A model generated the notes under the pieces. It did no database searches. It worked only from the letters and a program-made list of their open reading frames with translations, and was not told the DNA's origin. This document shows positions 1 to 10,912 of a DNA stretch of 64,000 bases, one piece after another. Location of the stretch: positions 248,001 through 312,000 of the forward strand of contig JAKMXF010000324.1 in NCBI GenBank assembly GCA_024704765.1, in the 5' to 3' direction. The translations under genes and the position numbers were made by a program. Each line of letters starts with the position of its first letter. The first letter of the stretch is position 1. Source of the DNA: Oopsacas minuta (Eukaryota > Porifera > Hexactinellida > Lyssacinosida > Leucopsacidae).

Positions 1-609
1 CCTGATTGTGATATATCCGCTTATACATATGATCGTACTATATTAATGGAAGAGAGACAGAATATGTTGGAAGATTTGAAGTTAACAAGGAAAGAGAGAA
101 GAGCGAATGTTCAGGATGTTGTTGATTCATCTCATCGAAGGGGCGCGACGCATTCACCACCTAACCGTGATGCGGTTGCGTATCGTCCCTCTTGGTCTAG
201 TGTCTTGTCAACGCTCGATCCTCCTGAAGCATTACAAAAGCCCCAATCGGTTGCTAAGACAAACCAGAGGTTTGAGGTCCAAGCAGCTGATGAGGGTAAC
301 CCAACTTCCCTACCGATTTCACCCCCTGTTGATTCAGAAGTACATGTCTCATTCCATTCGTCAGACCCGGTTGCTATGCCAGAACCTACGCCATACAATC
401 TCCGACACATGAACACATCCGTACGACTAAACGAGCTCATCATTGAGAGATCGCACGACGCGAAACTCGTTGTTATTAACCTTCCTTCCCCGCCTGATAG
501 CCATAGCGACGAAACTAGCTACATGGCATTCTTAGAGGTGTTAACTGAGGGACTAGACAGGGTGCTTATGATCAGAGGAGGCGGTAGAGAGGTTGTTTCA
601 ATTTTCTAA
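1..609 (+). CDS. K-Cl cotransporter (SLC12A4-7 type), C-terminal end only
   Basis: The reading frame is open from base 1 and ends at 607-609, so this is the last exon (about 202 residues) of a gene entering from the left. The family moves K+ and Cl- together out of cells across the plasma membrane. What is seen is the cytosolic tail. An ISAYTYDRT segment followed by LMEERQNML lies at the start, a low-conservation Ser/Pro linker follows, and the end reads RLNELIIERSHDAKLVVINL, then FLEVLTEGLDRVLMIRGGGREV. These match the closing part of vertebrate KCC proteins closely. The two places where vertebrate KCCs carry Thr targets of WNK-SPAK kinases (near AYTY and in the MNTSVRLNE segment) still carry Thr, which suggests the same volume-sensing control; that is inference. 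NKCC relatives are a less good fit because of the AYTY segment. Confidence 0.9.
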   Translation, partial: PDCDISAYTYDRTILMEERQNMLEDLKLTRKERRANVQDVVDSSHRRGATHSPPNRDAVAYRPSWSSVLSTLDPPEALQKPQSVAKTNQRFEVQAADEGNPTSLPISPPVDSEVHVSFHSSDPVAMPEPTPYNLRHMNTSVRLNELIIERSHDAKLVVINLPSPPDSHSDETSYMAFLEVLTEGLDRVLMIRGGGREVVSIF

Positions 610-1088
610 TTTATATTTGTAATATAATTGTATAATTCGTCGTTTTCGATCATTTATATGGAATTATTAGACTTTTCAGTGTATTTATGTTCAATCAAAT
701 TCCACTTATTTTAACGTATTTATCAGAGTGATTTTCTGTATATTTATTTCGTATTCTGAGTGGTTTATTTTATTCTATTGGGTCTGTCTACCACCTAGGA
801 CCCCTTATACCCATTTCAACACATTCTGTGGACCCCTGCTCTCCTCCAGAGACCACTAAGGGCTCCATGAGCCACAGATTGGGATCCGCTACTCTAGCAA
901 GCATTGTAAAAGTAATAATATTACCAGAAATTACATGTAGTGGGTGTCGCCTATATTAACCATCTCCTGGAAAACGGTACTCATATACTTTTGTATAATT
1001 CTATCGGTTATAAGAACATATTTTATTACCCCAAGGGTGTTCTTATTCGCGATAAACACCGTAATATGTTTTTAATAATAGCTTATAA
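610..1088. other. Intergenic stretch with two repeat fragments
   Basis: No coding sequence is seen. Bases about 780-895 hold a GC-richer copy of a dispersed repeat marked by 'tgtggacccctg' and 'ccactaagggctcc'. Bases about 960-1070 hold a copy of the 'ggttataagaac' repeat family. An in-frame TAA sits directly before the next gene's ATG at 1089. Confidence 0.6.
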
Positions 1089-4000
1089 ATGGAATGGGAT
1101 GAGCTCAGACAACTAGAACCTGCCCTGACTCACTGGCTAGAGAAATACAGTAGTATAACTCTAGTCAGCGATAGCAAGAGAATGGTGGAGGAAGTTAAAG
1201 AAATATTCAAAGATAAAAACTTAAACACGAGTGCTCTAGTATTAAAGTATCATAGAATAGAAGAGCTAGTAATGAGATGTATACATCATCTCACGAGGGA
1301 AGGTAGACTGGATCAGTTAGATGATTCATTAACCCAGTTACCAGATCAGGTGATTGGAATTCAGTAGTCATTTTTAGTAAATTTTATTATAGGAAATAAA
1401 TGTGTAGTGAGTTAAGTCAAATTTGCAGTTTTGAAAGTAATTTATATAAAACTTGAAAATACATAAAATTTTGAATTTTCTGAATTTATTTGTACTAGGA
1501 TAATTTTCAATTTGACACAAAAGGTGTGAAAATATGATTAATCACCAAAGGGAATCTCGAAATGGACTTATTGCCTCCACAAGCAGGGCATGTGGAAACG
1601 GGTAACTTCTGGAAAAGTAGTGAAAAATTATAGAACGATTCCTAGAGTTTTTCTCCACCCTTGACGCTCCATCTATGGAGATTACACTGTGTTCTAATGT
1701 GATTATAATCCTGTAGGTATTCGCTTCATGTATTCCCAACCTTTCCTACGTGGAGCTGACCTACCATTTCCCTCAGACATTATCCTTATGTGCTCGTCTA
1801 ATCCACAGATTCTATAGAATTAAACAGAGAAGGAAGTTACCTATTCCTGTAATAGACACTCTGTTATACCAGTTATGCTTGTGGTTATTCAAATCTACTC
1901 TTCAGGAGCAAGTAAGTGAACTTCAGGCTAGTGTTAGTTGGTAACTTGTTCAGCTCCAACGCCCGCATCAAGTTTACCTGCCTCATGAATATTGTCATTA
2001 TTTCACCACTTTATCAGTGAAATTCAACGGTGTATCAACTGTATTTAGTTTGTATATTTCTTATCAGGATTTCTCTCACTATATGACAGAGATAAAGGAA
2101 TGTTTATCAGCTATTCAACAGCTAGAGCCTAATCTTGTAGATAGAGTATACAGAAACAGAGATGAGATTAATTCTATTCTAGATTCACTAGCTAGTCATC
2201 CTTACAGATCTACTCTCATAGAAGATAGCATCAAAAGCAAAGTATGTATATTTTAATAAATATAACAAAAATGGTAGCACAGTTATGACCAAATATGAGT
2301 ACATTATTCTATTATGAGTATTTCTGTGAGAACACACCGATTGTCATCTCTCTATTTCACCTTGTATCCTACAGGTAGAAGGAAAGCTCAAAGCACTAAG
2401 AATGGTATCAAACAAACTAGAATCACTATCACAACGAGAAATGATTTCTATCAGTCAAATGCTGCATGAAGGACAGCGACATTCTGTGATAGGTAATGAA
2501 ACATTTGACTCATTCTCTGATCCTCTATTCACCTACACACAACTTGAGGAGAGGATTAGTTTAAGTATAGAGCTTGTTAAAGCTGTTGGGCCTATTCAGA
2601 GACAGGATAATCTTGCTGGATTAACTGATTCCTTAGAGAAGAGAATTATGTCAGATCAGTAAGTTATATTGCTAATACATGTTTGAACTTATAACCGGCA
2701 TAAATATACAAGAATATACGACAACCATTTTCAATGAGGATGGTGCTTATAACCGGTGTTCTTATAACCGGCATTCACCGTATCCATGTTCAGTATAAGC
2801 GGAATTACGGTATCCTTTATAGAGCTACTGTAGCGTTGATAGACAAGCTATCTACTCACTCATTTGATACTCTTATACAAGATGAACCAGTAGATGCTAT
2901 GTTGATGAGATATCTACAAGGAATAGAGATTCTATTGTCTATAACTAAGGATGGTGAAATCGATAAAGCTAATACTAATGGAATAGATGGTGGAGGTAAG
3001 ACAATTGGTGTGTATTGTAACTTATATGTAACTTGTACATTCAATTATACCTGCGTTACCCAACCAGAGAATTCATGGACTTCTTAGTGGTCCACGGACG
3101 ACAGCAGGGGGTCATATGATCTATTGAATTCTATGGGAGGGGTCCACAAGGGGAAAAGGTTGAGAATCGCCGATTTATACTAATTGCACCATCAAGTCTG
3201 ACTGAGCGACACACCTCTCACCTTTTCTCATAGATTTATTGAGGTTTTTCTTAGCTATTAGGGTATATTCATCCATTTACCATATTCCACCAATATGCAA
3301 AATCAAGTTTGTAGCATTTCCCAGTTCCTCAATCGATTCTGTCAAAACACGAAAATAATTCAGTTAATTTGGTTTGGACCATATTTGTACAATTTTAGAT
3401 GTAACGCGAGTTGACTGTAGTGTACTATTTAGATAATTTTGTCTCAGAAGCTTGCCTAATATTTCCAGAGTACCATTCATATGCAGAAGCCTTCTACCCC
3501 CTTTCTAATAACAAAGACAATACTCCAAACACCAACCCGATCACTTCTAGTACTCCTCTACGCACTAACTCACAGTCTCTACCCTCTATTGATGAGATTA
3601 AAGTTGTACAGACACCAGAGCTCCAAACAGTCACAATACTCCATTCCCTTCCTACTTCCCCTTCACAGCTATCACAGTTAGAAGATTCTCAATCTATAAT
3701 AGCATCTTCTCCTTCTAATCTGGATAGTGAGAGAGTACTACAAGCTGAAGCTGAGATAGCAATGCTCAAGAGTAGGATTAGTGATCTGGTAAATACGCTA
3801 AATATTATTAATATACAAACAGTTTCCTTGTTTGTCATATGGGACTAGGAATTCGCTAAATTTATTTTTCACTTCATTTCCAGAAGTTCCCTTTTGTTTA
3901 CAGAACACATTTGTTATTCAAACTGTTTGTAATATTAACTTAAAAGTTCTACTTCATTCTGTTAGGAAGGAAAGTATAAGAGATCTAGAGGCAGCCTAGT

Positions 4001-4691
4001 AGAGCTCCACAAACGCGAGAAAGGACTCCAAGAGAAGGTAACTATAATGACAAAGAAACATATTCAACAGGACAGATACATAGAAGAGATTTATCTTCCT
4101 CAATACCGGCGATCTGAGGTTGTAAAACGATTCACTAATATGTACATGCAAGAGAGGTTAGACTGTTTAGAAGCTTTTAGAAGCAAAGGATTCTCTTCTG
4201 ATAAAACGAACAGAATAATATTCTCTATTCTAAAGACAGCTTATGAATATACTTGTAGAGAAGACCGTAGGATTACACAACAATTACAGATACTTTTAGA
4301 GATACCGAATAACCCAGTATCTTCCCTCGCAATACAAGATAGTGTGTATACTTATCTACGTAAGGAGAATGTCATTTTGCCCTCCCTACTTCCGGTTCTA
4401 ACTGACAGAGTTATTTCATCTGTTTTAGCGGGAAACGGTGAGTTGTTAGACTTAATAAACACGCGATTGGTTAGGGTTTACGCGAAGAGTTGTGTGGAGC
4501 TCTCATGGGGCATTCTAATACAATCCCCGAGATTGTATCTTGGTTTTAAAGAGAAGCGGTTTAATCCTGATATACATAGAAGGTTCTTTTCATCTGATCA
4601 AGATTCTGAGATTATTCAGTTCTTCGTTTGGCCGTCTTTATTAGAGAGTGGGACTCTACGTACTTTATGTCAGGGCATAGTAGTTACTTAG
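1089..4691 (+). CDS. Mitochondria-eating protein (MIEAP/SPATA18) homologue
   Basis: Seven exons can be joined in frame: 1089-1349, 1777-1911, 2068-2241, 2375-2658, 2823-2995, 3469-3788 and 3966-4691 (690 residues; human about 538). All junctions are GT-AG, and a TAA lies just before the ATG. The N-terminal half is helical. A Ser/Thr/Pro-rich stretch and a short coiled coil (AEAEIAMLKSRISDLV) follow. The last exon carries the MIEAP C-terminal domain: QERLDCLEAF, RIIFSILKTAYEYT, a region with the ARSC-like AKSCVELSWGIL, then FVWPSLLESG near the end. In vertebrates this protein acts in lysosome-linked mitochondrial quality control and binds cardiolipin; the role here is inferred. Introns 2, 4 and 5 carry dispersed repeats. 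Exon 1 resembles the human N-terminus only weakly (EPALTHWLEKY). Confidence 0.8.
1942..2032. mobile_element. Partial copy of the 'CTTGTTTCAGCTCCA' terminal-repeat element in MIEAP intron 2
   Basis: The segment starts with 'acttgttcagctcc' and runs through 'cgcccgcatcaagtttacct' and 'aatattgtcattatttcacc'. It is the reverse complement of the right part of the elements at 20566-20812 and 50030-50330. It occupies most of a 156-base intron. Confidence 0.7.
2685..2815. repeat. 'ataaccgg' repeat element filling MIEAP intron 4
   Basis: Three close copies of 'ttataaccgg' occur, together with 'caccgtatcc' and 'attacggtatcc'. The intron is only about 164 bases (2659-2822), so the element makes up most of it. 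Relatives are at about 960-1070, 29080-29170 and 29690-29755. Confidence 0.6.
3075..3175. repeat. 'ggtccacggacgacagcagg' repeat in MIEAP intron 5
   Basis: A GC-richer inverted-repeat fragment runs from 'cttagtggtccacgg' to 'ggtccacaagg' and 'gagaatcgcc'. Relatives are at about 780-895, 20020-20090, 26520-26560, 40240-40340, 51393-51475 and 56265-56345. Confidence 0.6.
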
Positions 4692-5202
4692 ATTTTCAGA
4701 ATATCAATTTCTTATTTTGTCTTTGTTTTTCTATTTTAGTTTTCAGTTTTGCAACCTTATGGAACGCCGTATTATCTCAAATAATAGTTCATATGAATTA
4801 AACCTTTTCCTGGGATTATATTTGCCTAATCCTGGATCTTCGAAAATTCCAACAATTCCAATCTATTATTTACGAAAATTGGCACATAAATTTGTAAACA
4901 TTTTCCTGGATTCCATGTTTCGCAAGTATGGTAGACTCTCTTTTGAGTAAAATGCTCTTAGTTTGAGTCTTGAGAGGGAGGTTGGCTATGAATTTTCATT
5001 TTAACCACACTTTAGAAGAGTTTGTGAACACATGCATACGCGAGTAGTAATGCAAGATTTCTTATACCATACTTGTAAATTTTTCCCCATGATATCAAGT
5101 GTAATCCTGTGAAAGTAAGCATGACATACCCTGGGTAGTATTCGAGGCATACTTATTTACACTCACAACAATTCACTCTTAAACAATTAGAATAGCTATA
5201 AA
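4692..5202. other. Intergenic, no gene recognised
   Basis: AT-rich sequence. A 77-codon open stretch at 4717-4950 lacks any recognisable domain and looks like chance. An ordinary 5' flank leads to the ATG at 5203. Confidence 0.5.
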
Positions 5203-6377
5203 ATGAACTCATTTCTTCTTCTCTCCATACTCTCTCTCCTTTCTTACTCCTCATCTCTCCCCTGTGATTATTTCGATCCTAACATACAACCAAATAACTG
5301 TGACGTAATACTTTCACAATTCAACCATTCTGACATCAATCAGGTCGAATTAGAGAATCTGAAATCTTACATAACTTCCTCGAATATTAATAGTTTTCAG
5401 TTACTGCATAAAAACCATTTGATAATCTCCCTTGCGACTGCTCCAATTGATTCAACAATCTCCCTCAGTCAACCTTTTCTCCTCTCTCTATCGTCCATTT
5501 TATTTTCAGACTCCTCTCATTATTCCTACCCTCCCTTCTCGAGTATTATCAGTCGTCTGACTCCAGGGGTCCAAATCGATGTCCCATTAGACACGTATCT
5601 CTTTGATATATTATCTCTCCAGGTGTTTGACCATATGAACGATAGATACTGGTATGGCCGAACGTAACTATTGCATTCTCTCATAGAGCTGTGCCTATAA
5701 TAGAAAGCATCCTCGAATCGTATTTCCAAGACAGTCTACGACATTTAGTGCAAAAAACAAGGGTCGTTTTGGCTCTTGAACATTTCCGTCTCGATCAAAC
5801 AAGTGAGGGTCAAAAATTGATACGCTCAACAACTAAAGATATATTACGTATGGGGAATATTGTAAGGAATATAATGGAAGGAGATTATTCCAATTATTCA
5901 ATGGTTTATTCACATTTCCCTATACGGAGTGAAGAACAGATCCGAGGTTTTAAAGAATTCAAGTACGGGTGGTGGGTGAACGGTGCTCAATATCAAGGGG
6001 ACAACTCCAACCTTTTCAAACTAGCCCCTGGTGATATGATTGGGTCAATGGAATGCCAGCATAGTCTATACATTGCCCCGAGTTGGGAAATGGTGTTACT
6101 TATCCAACGGAGTAAGAAATCCTGTGACAATAATACAGATTGGCTAGTTGAAGACAAAAATGTTTGGGCACAATTATCAAAAGTTTACTCTGGGAAGGAC
6201 GAAGTGCTCACGCGGTATTCGCTTGGATTTGTGACGTCAGGAAGTATGATAGTTAAAAATTTCATGTTCTACGCTCTCTATTGCATAGTTGGCCATGTTG
6301 TTACCACATATGTAACTAAACTTCTATGGAACATCAGCACGTTGATTTCGAGTAACACTGAGTTCAAACATACCTGA
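5203..6377 (+). CDS. Secreted/membrane-anchored beta-lactamase-fold serine hydrolase relative, frameshifted
   Basis: Residues 1-18 (MNSFLLLSILSLLSYSSS) are a clear signal peptide. The reading frame runs to TAA at 5665-5667 and resumes one frame over. One missing base near 5655-5665 would join the two into about 391 residues. The second half has features of the class C beta-lactamase/6-aminohexanoate-dimer hydrolase fold: a STTKDILRMGNIV segment like the family's 'T..DLARFG', KYGWWVNG, and a late strand LYIAPSWEMVLLIQ. Where the family has its Ser-X-X-Lys nucleophile motif, the best aligned place here reads SLSQ, so the catalytic Lys seems lost. A hydrophobic segment near the C-terminus (MFYALYCIVGHVVTTYV) may be a membrane anchor. 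It is likely a pseudoenzyme, or a decaying gene if the shift is real. A 23-base 'intron' at 5664-5686 would also restore the frame but is implausibly short. Confidence 0.45.
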
Positions 6378-7116
6378 GTTACTAACCCGTTACTAGGAAA
6401 ATAGCTATAATCTCCCTCCTACATTCTAGCTAGTAATCATGTTTTCTATTTGATAAATATTCTTGTTAGTAATAAGATTTAATAGTTCAGCGAATTTTAT
6501 ATTTATTTCATTCTTTAGATATTTATCGAAAATGCAATTCAAGTATGTGTTTGAAACTTTGGAGAAATATCTAGTGTAATATTTCTCCGTAACTTTATAT
6601 GCGGGTTCAAACATCTGTCGAGAACGAAGGATAGACAATGATCATTTTCGAAAATCAATAATCCCAGTGCAATTCATCCACGAATTTCTAGGAACGCTGG
6701 ATACGTTTTTCTGTGGATGGTTTGGCACAAAATATATTTCCTAGATGAGTCATATTGTATCCACATACTTTGTGAAAATATTCACATTTGAAGAGTTCTA
6801 ATCCAAATGCACACCTATACACCCCGAAATGTACTCATATTTTCATGTCAATCGTACTGCTAGATACTCAGGACACCGTGTACGGACAAACCTGTACATC
6901 TTCCATCTCCCTATAGGACCTACACTAATATCAATGAGATATAATTACAGTATTGTTGATATAATAATTCACTAGTTTGTTGTGGAATCATCAGAAATGT
7001 ACACATATTATGGGAGATATAAATAGCAAAGCACTGTTGGATGCTTTAATTTTGAGTACATAATTTGGCTAATCGTTGTATCTTACAATTCCTTCAGAGG
7101 TGTATGTTTGTGTTTG
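6378..7116. other. Intergenic, no gene recognised
   Basis: AT-rich. A 70-codon open stretch on the minus strand (6426-6638) has no visible domain and was not called. The region lies between the 3' ends of two convergent genes. Confidence 0.5.
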
Positions 7117-7842
7117 TTAATTTTCATGTAAGTTGGCCCAGTCCGAAGAGATAAACCAGGAGAAGTTTGAAGACCTGGATTCAGGGGTGGAACAAAAACT
7201 GTCCGTATAATTCGGAAAGTCAGTTGAGAAATCGGAATCGAAATTCTCTGAATTAATCTGTATTTCAGAAATGGAGCTATCTTCCTCGTGAAAAGTCCTC
7301 ATATCTGTTTCATAGTTATCTTCAGGGTAGGATGAGATGTAAGGGAAGTGTGCTTCTGGGTATTTCATGACGTCATCATGTTGTGTTTCTATAATCTCCT
7401 CATTCTGCGGATAATAGTTTGGTATGTATATAGGGAAGGAAGGCATATATATAGAAGGCCTGGGCATACTAGGGACTGGCAGCGAATTACGGAATTGATC
7501 TTCCTGCGGCTGGTCGATTACCTCACTTAATTCTGCTTTCAAAAGCTTAATATGTTCTATACAAGTTTTTAGTGTTTGTTGTTTGGAAATTTTTGGGAGA
7601 GATTTGCATTGTTTCTTCAGTCCTAGCGTCTGGTTAAGATGCGTATACTCCCCATTCACCGCCCTGACACGTATCTGTTCCCTAAGACGCTTCGCTTCAC
7701 GCATTATCTGTGCGTGTTGTTGTAAAGGCAAATTCCTAACTCCGTGTCTTCCTTTCTGTGAAATTTGTGCTGTGTTATCCTTGCTTTTCAGAGAAGTACT
7801 CTGCCCCTTTTTACTATTTAACTTTGTCCTAGAGTGGATCAT
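7117..7842 (-). CDS. bHLH transcription factor (class A-like)
   Basis: Single-exon gene of 241 residues. A basic helix-loop-helix domain lies at about residues 48-106: basic part EAKRLREQIRVRAVN, helix 1 GEYTHLNQTL, loop with LPKISK, helix 2 QTLKTCIEHIKLLKAEL. The KISKQQTLKTCIEHI pattern resembles animal class A factors (atonal/twist/NSCL relatives), which bind E-box DNA as dimers in the nucleus. The E of the basic region that contacts the E-box is kept, but the usual RERxR reads REQIR. The rest is rich in Tyr, Pro, Ser and acidic residues (for example EEDSSISEIQINSENF) and may be an activation region. No specific subfamily can be named by eye. Confidence 0.75.
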   Translation of the reverse strand: MIHSRTKLNSKKGQSTSLKSKDNTAQISQKGRHGVRNLPLQQHAQIMREAKRLREQIRVRAVNGEYTHLNQTLGLKKQCKSLPKISKQQTLKTCIEHIKLLKAELSEVIDQPQEDQFRNSLPVPSMPRPSIYMPSFPIYIPNYYPQNEEIIETQHDDVMKYPEAHFPYISSYPEDNYETDMRTFHEEDSSISEIQINSENFDSDFSTDFPNYTDSFCSTPESRSSNFSWFISSDWANLHEN

Positions 7843-8546
7843 TTCGGTTTCAATAATATAAATAGTCTAGTCGTGTTAATTCATTTTTGTACACATTTAT
7901 ATTTGCTTGCTGGACCTATTCGCAAAATTATGAAAGTGCGCCGAAGTCATCTATTTTAATCTTATTTGAAAATTCTGGTTATGAATTTCTAATTCATCTT
8001 TGGCAGTTTGGAGTATAAATTCACTTTTAGTGTGCTGTTTGAACGGAAACAGGTTTGTACAGATTAGTAGAGTGGCTTTGTGGTGTAGGACAGAGAGGCC
8101 TCAAAGCCCTCATAAAATCTATAATATATAATTCCAATTACAAACCTGATAACTATCCTCTTCCAGAGGTTTCGCTACTGGAGTGTCCTCATTTCCCCAA
8201 CGCCCCCCAACGCTCCAACCAGAACCTTACCTTTCGAAACAGCACGACACAAATTATACCGGTTTAACTGTCATGTGTTAGTGGGAAATTCAGGGTTTGA
8301 AAAGTAAAGCAGAATTAATGACAATTCGATAATTTCCCATTAGTGGCCACCCCTCGAGTGAGAAACTTATTAATTCTTGTTAATTATCCTGTATGAGATA
8401 GTTTAGGCAGCATTCCTTAACCAGGACATCAAAGCTTGTTGTGTTTATAGAAATTACTGGGGTACTTTTAGTGTAGGTAATTTCCCATTTCTACTATTAT
8501 TCTACATACAATATGATTGTCACCACAAAATATCATTTCTTTCGAT
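7843..8546. other. Divergent intergenic region
   Basis: It lies between the 5' end of the bHLH gene (minus strand) and the next plus-strand gene and probably holds both promoters. A 70-codon open stretch (8055-8267) starting with TTG has no visible domain and was not called. Confidence 0.4.
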
Positions 8547-8999
8547 ATGGCCGCTTGCCAGAGTTCCAGCACAGATAAGAGCCTATTTTTTACAGAGCAA
8601 GAGATTTCTGTTCTCGCCCAATACGCTCAAAATGAAACGATCGATCCAGAAATCAGGAAAAATTTGTTTAGAATTCCTCAAATATATTTGAATTTACAGG
8701 AAGCGTTTAACGTCCTGCAGGAAGAGAACGAAATCTTGTTAGTAGAAACTCAGGACACATTCAGTAAATTCAAACAACGAATATATTCTGATAGAGCGAA
8801 AATTCTAGAACTTGAAGCTGAAATCCGTAGTTTAAGAGAAGGCATAGAAGTTAAGAACACGAGGCAGGAGATACATGCAAAGCCTCCCTATTCTAACTCA
8901 CCGAAATCACAGAGTTTTGACGAATCTAGGAAGATGAAAGGTGAAAGGATATACAGGGACAGACTGGTAGTAACGGATTTTATGGCTCAAATCGACTAA
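8547..8999 (+). CDS. Small coiled-coil protein, unknown function
   Basis: 150 residues from the first in-frame ATG (MAACQSSSTDKS). The frame is open for ten codons upstream but has no ATG there. The N-terminus is Ser-rich. The middle (about residues 50-112) is predominantly helical and charged with heptad spacing (LQEAFNVLQEENEILL, ILELEAEIRSLREG), so a coiled coil is likely. The C-terminus is basic. No family is recognised. It could be one exon of a larger gene, but no convincing splice partner is seen. Confidence 0.5.
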   Translation: MAACQSSSTDKSLFFTEQEISVLAQYAQNETIDPEIRKNLFRIPQIYLNLQEAFNVLQEENEILLVETQDTFSKFKQRIYSDRAKILELEAEIRSLREGIEVKNTRQEIHAKPPYSNSPKSQSFDESRKMKGERIYRDRLVVTDFMAQID

Positions 9000-9307
9000 T
9001 CCGTTTGGAAATCAGCTAGCGTTAACTTGAATTAATGTTACATACAAAACTCAGCTTTCATTTGCATTATTTGTTGTTATTTTGCTCTCAAAACTTCATC
9101 TTGCTATGGTTGTTTGTTTGTTCGTTTGTTTTTGTATTAGTGTTGCATTTCTATATCATACAGGCACTACTTTAATCCCCCTACTAATGTCAGATTATAC
9201 AGGTTCTATTGTAATATTTGTAATTAAAATCAATCACTTTAAAACCCAAAATATTGGACATTACACTTTACGTAATATTGCAACATTCCCCTTAATTCTA
9301 TTATAGA

Positions 9308-10035
9308 ATGGACTACACACGATTTGAGGAGATTATCACTTCAAACATCTACTTAGTTATCACTTCTATCATGCTTATGGTACTGACGATACTTTATTAT
9401 ATATTACGGAAGAGTAAACCCCGCTCCATCCTTTTAGTCGGACGCTCCGGCGCTGGGAAAACACGGCTCCTCTGTAAACTATTCTCAAACTCATGTCCAA
9501 TCACTCTAACCTCTATACAGCCAACGACGCTAGAATACACAAACCCGAAATCGAGAAATCGTTCCGTATTTCTGGTAGATATTCCAGGAGATGGTAGAAT
9601 AAGGAGTAAATATCTGAATGAGCATAAAACGCGTAGAATAGTTGGTATTCTGTTTTTGATAGATAGTGTCGAGTTTGAAGATTCTAAAGCTGAGGTTGCG
9701 GATGTTCTATTCGAAATATTGAGTTTAAAGCATTCAAAAAGACTCCGATTTTGTTTGCATGTAATAAACAGGATTTATTCCCTAATGTGTCTTGTGAAAA
9801 TATCAAAATTAAATTAGAGAAAGAAATGCAGATGAAAATCTCAACTCAGACATTCTCTCCAGACGGTCTCGACTCCAAATCCAAGCCTCAGATTATCGGA
9901 AATACAAATCAAGAATTTTCTTTTAAACAACTCGCGAATAAAGTAAATTTCGTTCCTTCTAGCATTACGAATGAGATCTCAGAAAATATTCCTTCTATAG
10001 AATGCATTGAAGATTGGTTAATAAGCAAAATATGA
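9308..10035 (+). CDS. SRPRB: Signal recognition particle receptor subunit beta, with apparent one-base deletion
   Basis: The family is an ER-membrane small GTPase that anchors SRP receptor alpha and helps deliver ribosome-nascent chain complexes to the translocon. The N-terminus has one membrane helix (about residues 13-33). The GTPase motifs follow: Walker A GRSGAGKT (45-52), DIPGDGR as G3 (about 91-97), then ACNKQD as G4. The two halves lie in different frames. The first reads through 'cattcaaaaagactcc' and the second supplies TPILFACNKQDLF. One extra A in the A5 run at about 9736-9740 restores a 242-residue protein of normal family length. No intron explains the shift. Without correction the product would lose the guanine-specificity motif. 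The identity is firm; whether the break is real is not. Confidence 0.8.
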
Positions 10036-10912
10036 TATAAACATATGATGCATTGCATTGCTGCTAGTAATTATTATTAAGTTAGTGAAAGATTATTTGA
10101 CACTTCAATTATTGAATAATATTAACCAAATACAACCTCAGAAATGAGGTATATTGTATTTCCGCAACATAACACTTACAAGGATATTTGGAATGTGTCT
10201 TTAGACAATTAATATTTCTCCATATAAGGTATTGTGGCTTCCTCCTTTCAACTGAGATATGTCCAATCTCAAGATTTCCTACAACGTGCCTCTGATGACC
10301 ATACACTTTAATAATTAATTAACCCGAATGTTACTTTAATGATGTTGCTCTTTCTTCCACTTTCTCATATTATTAGTATTTTTGATCCTTGATTAGTGTA
10401 GGTTTAACACCTTAGGAGAATTGTAGACATTATATACTAATATTCGAACTTTGACAGTAAACCAAATGCAGTTGAATTCAAAGAATTCCACTTTTTATTT
10501 GAAGAAATGATTTTTGACGATTTTCTATTTTGAAGTGTTTCACCGAAAGCCTTGGAGGTTCCTTCTGAACTGAATAAGCCCAATTAGCCTCTGTAAATAA
10601 TAATGTAAGCTAGCGGGTGTTTCAATGAATTTATCGGAATTTTCTATAAATATTCCTTTTGTTTATAACCTTAAAATATCTGATAATATCCCTGAATATT
10701 TCCCTCCACTTTCAATGTACGTACTTTCCTGAAGCAATAGTTATAGCTAATTACACTCAGAATTTATAAGAAGTGCTGATTCATCATTATACCCAATTTT
10801 TGTTATTTTAAACTATACAGATCATTTTCAAACATGTTTGATTTGTTTAACACCCAACTATAATTAGAACTAATTATCCACATAGTTCTATATATATATT
10901 AGCGGGCATAGG
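10036..10912. other. Intergenic, no gene recognised
   Basis: AT-rich, 877 bases. A 65-codon open stretch on the minus strand at 10109-10306 shows no domain. The 3' part leads to the TACC start codon with a 'tatatatatatt' tract about 20 bases upstream. Confidence 0.5.

Noticed and set aside
4717..4950. 77-codon open stretch after MIEAP
   Set aside because: No domain, AT-rich composition, and the MIEAP domain already ends at 4691.
5664..5686. A 23-base intron in the beta-lactamase-like gene
   Set aside because: It has GT and AG but is far shorter than any other intron seen here, and the frame-corrected reading through it gives a sensible sequence.
8055..8267. 70-codon open stretch between bHLH and coiled-coil genes
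   Set aside because: Starts with TTG, no domain, no clear splice partners.
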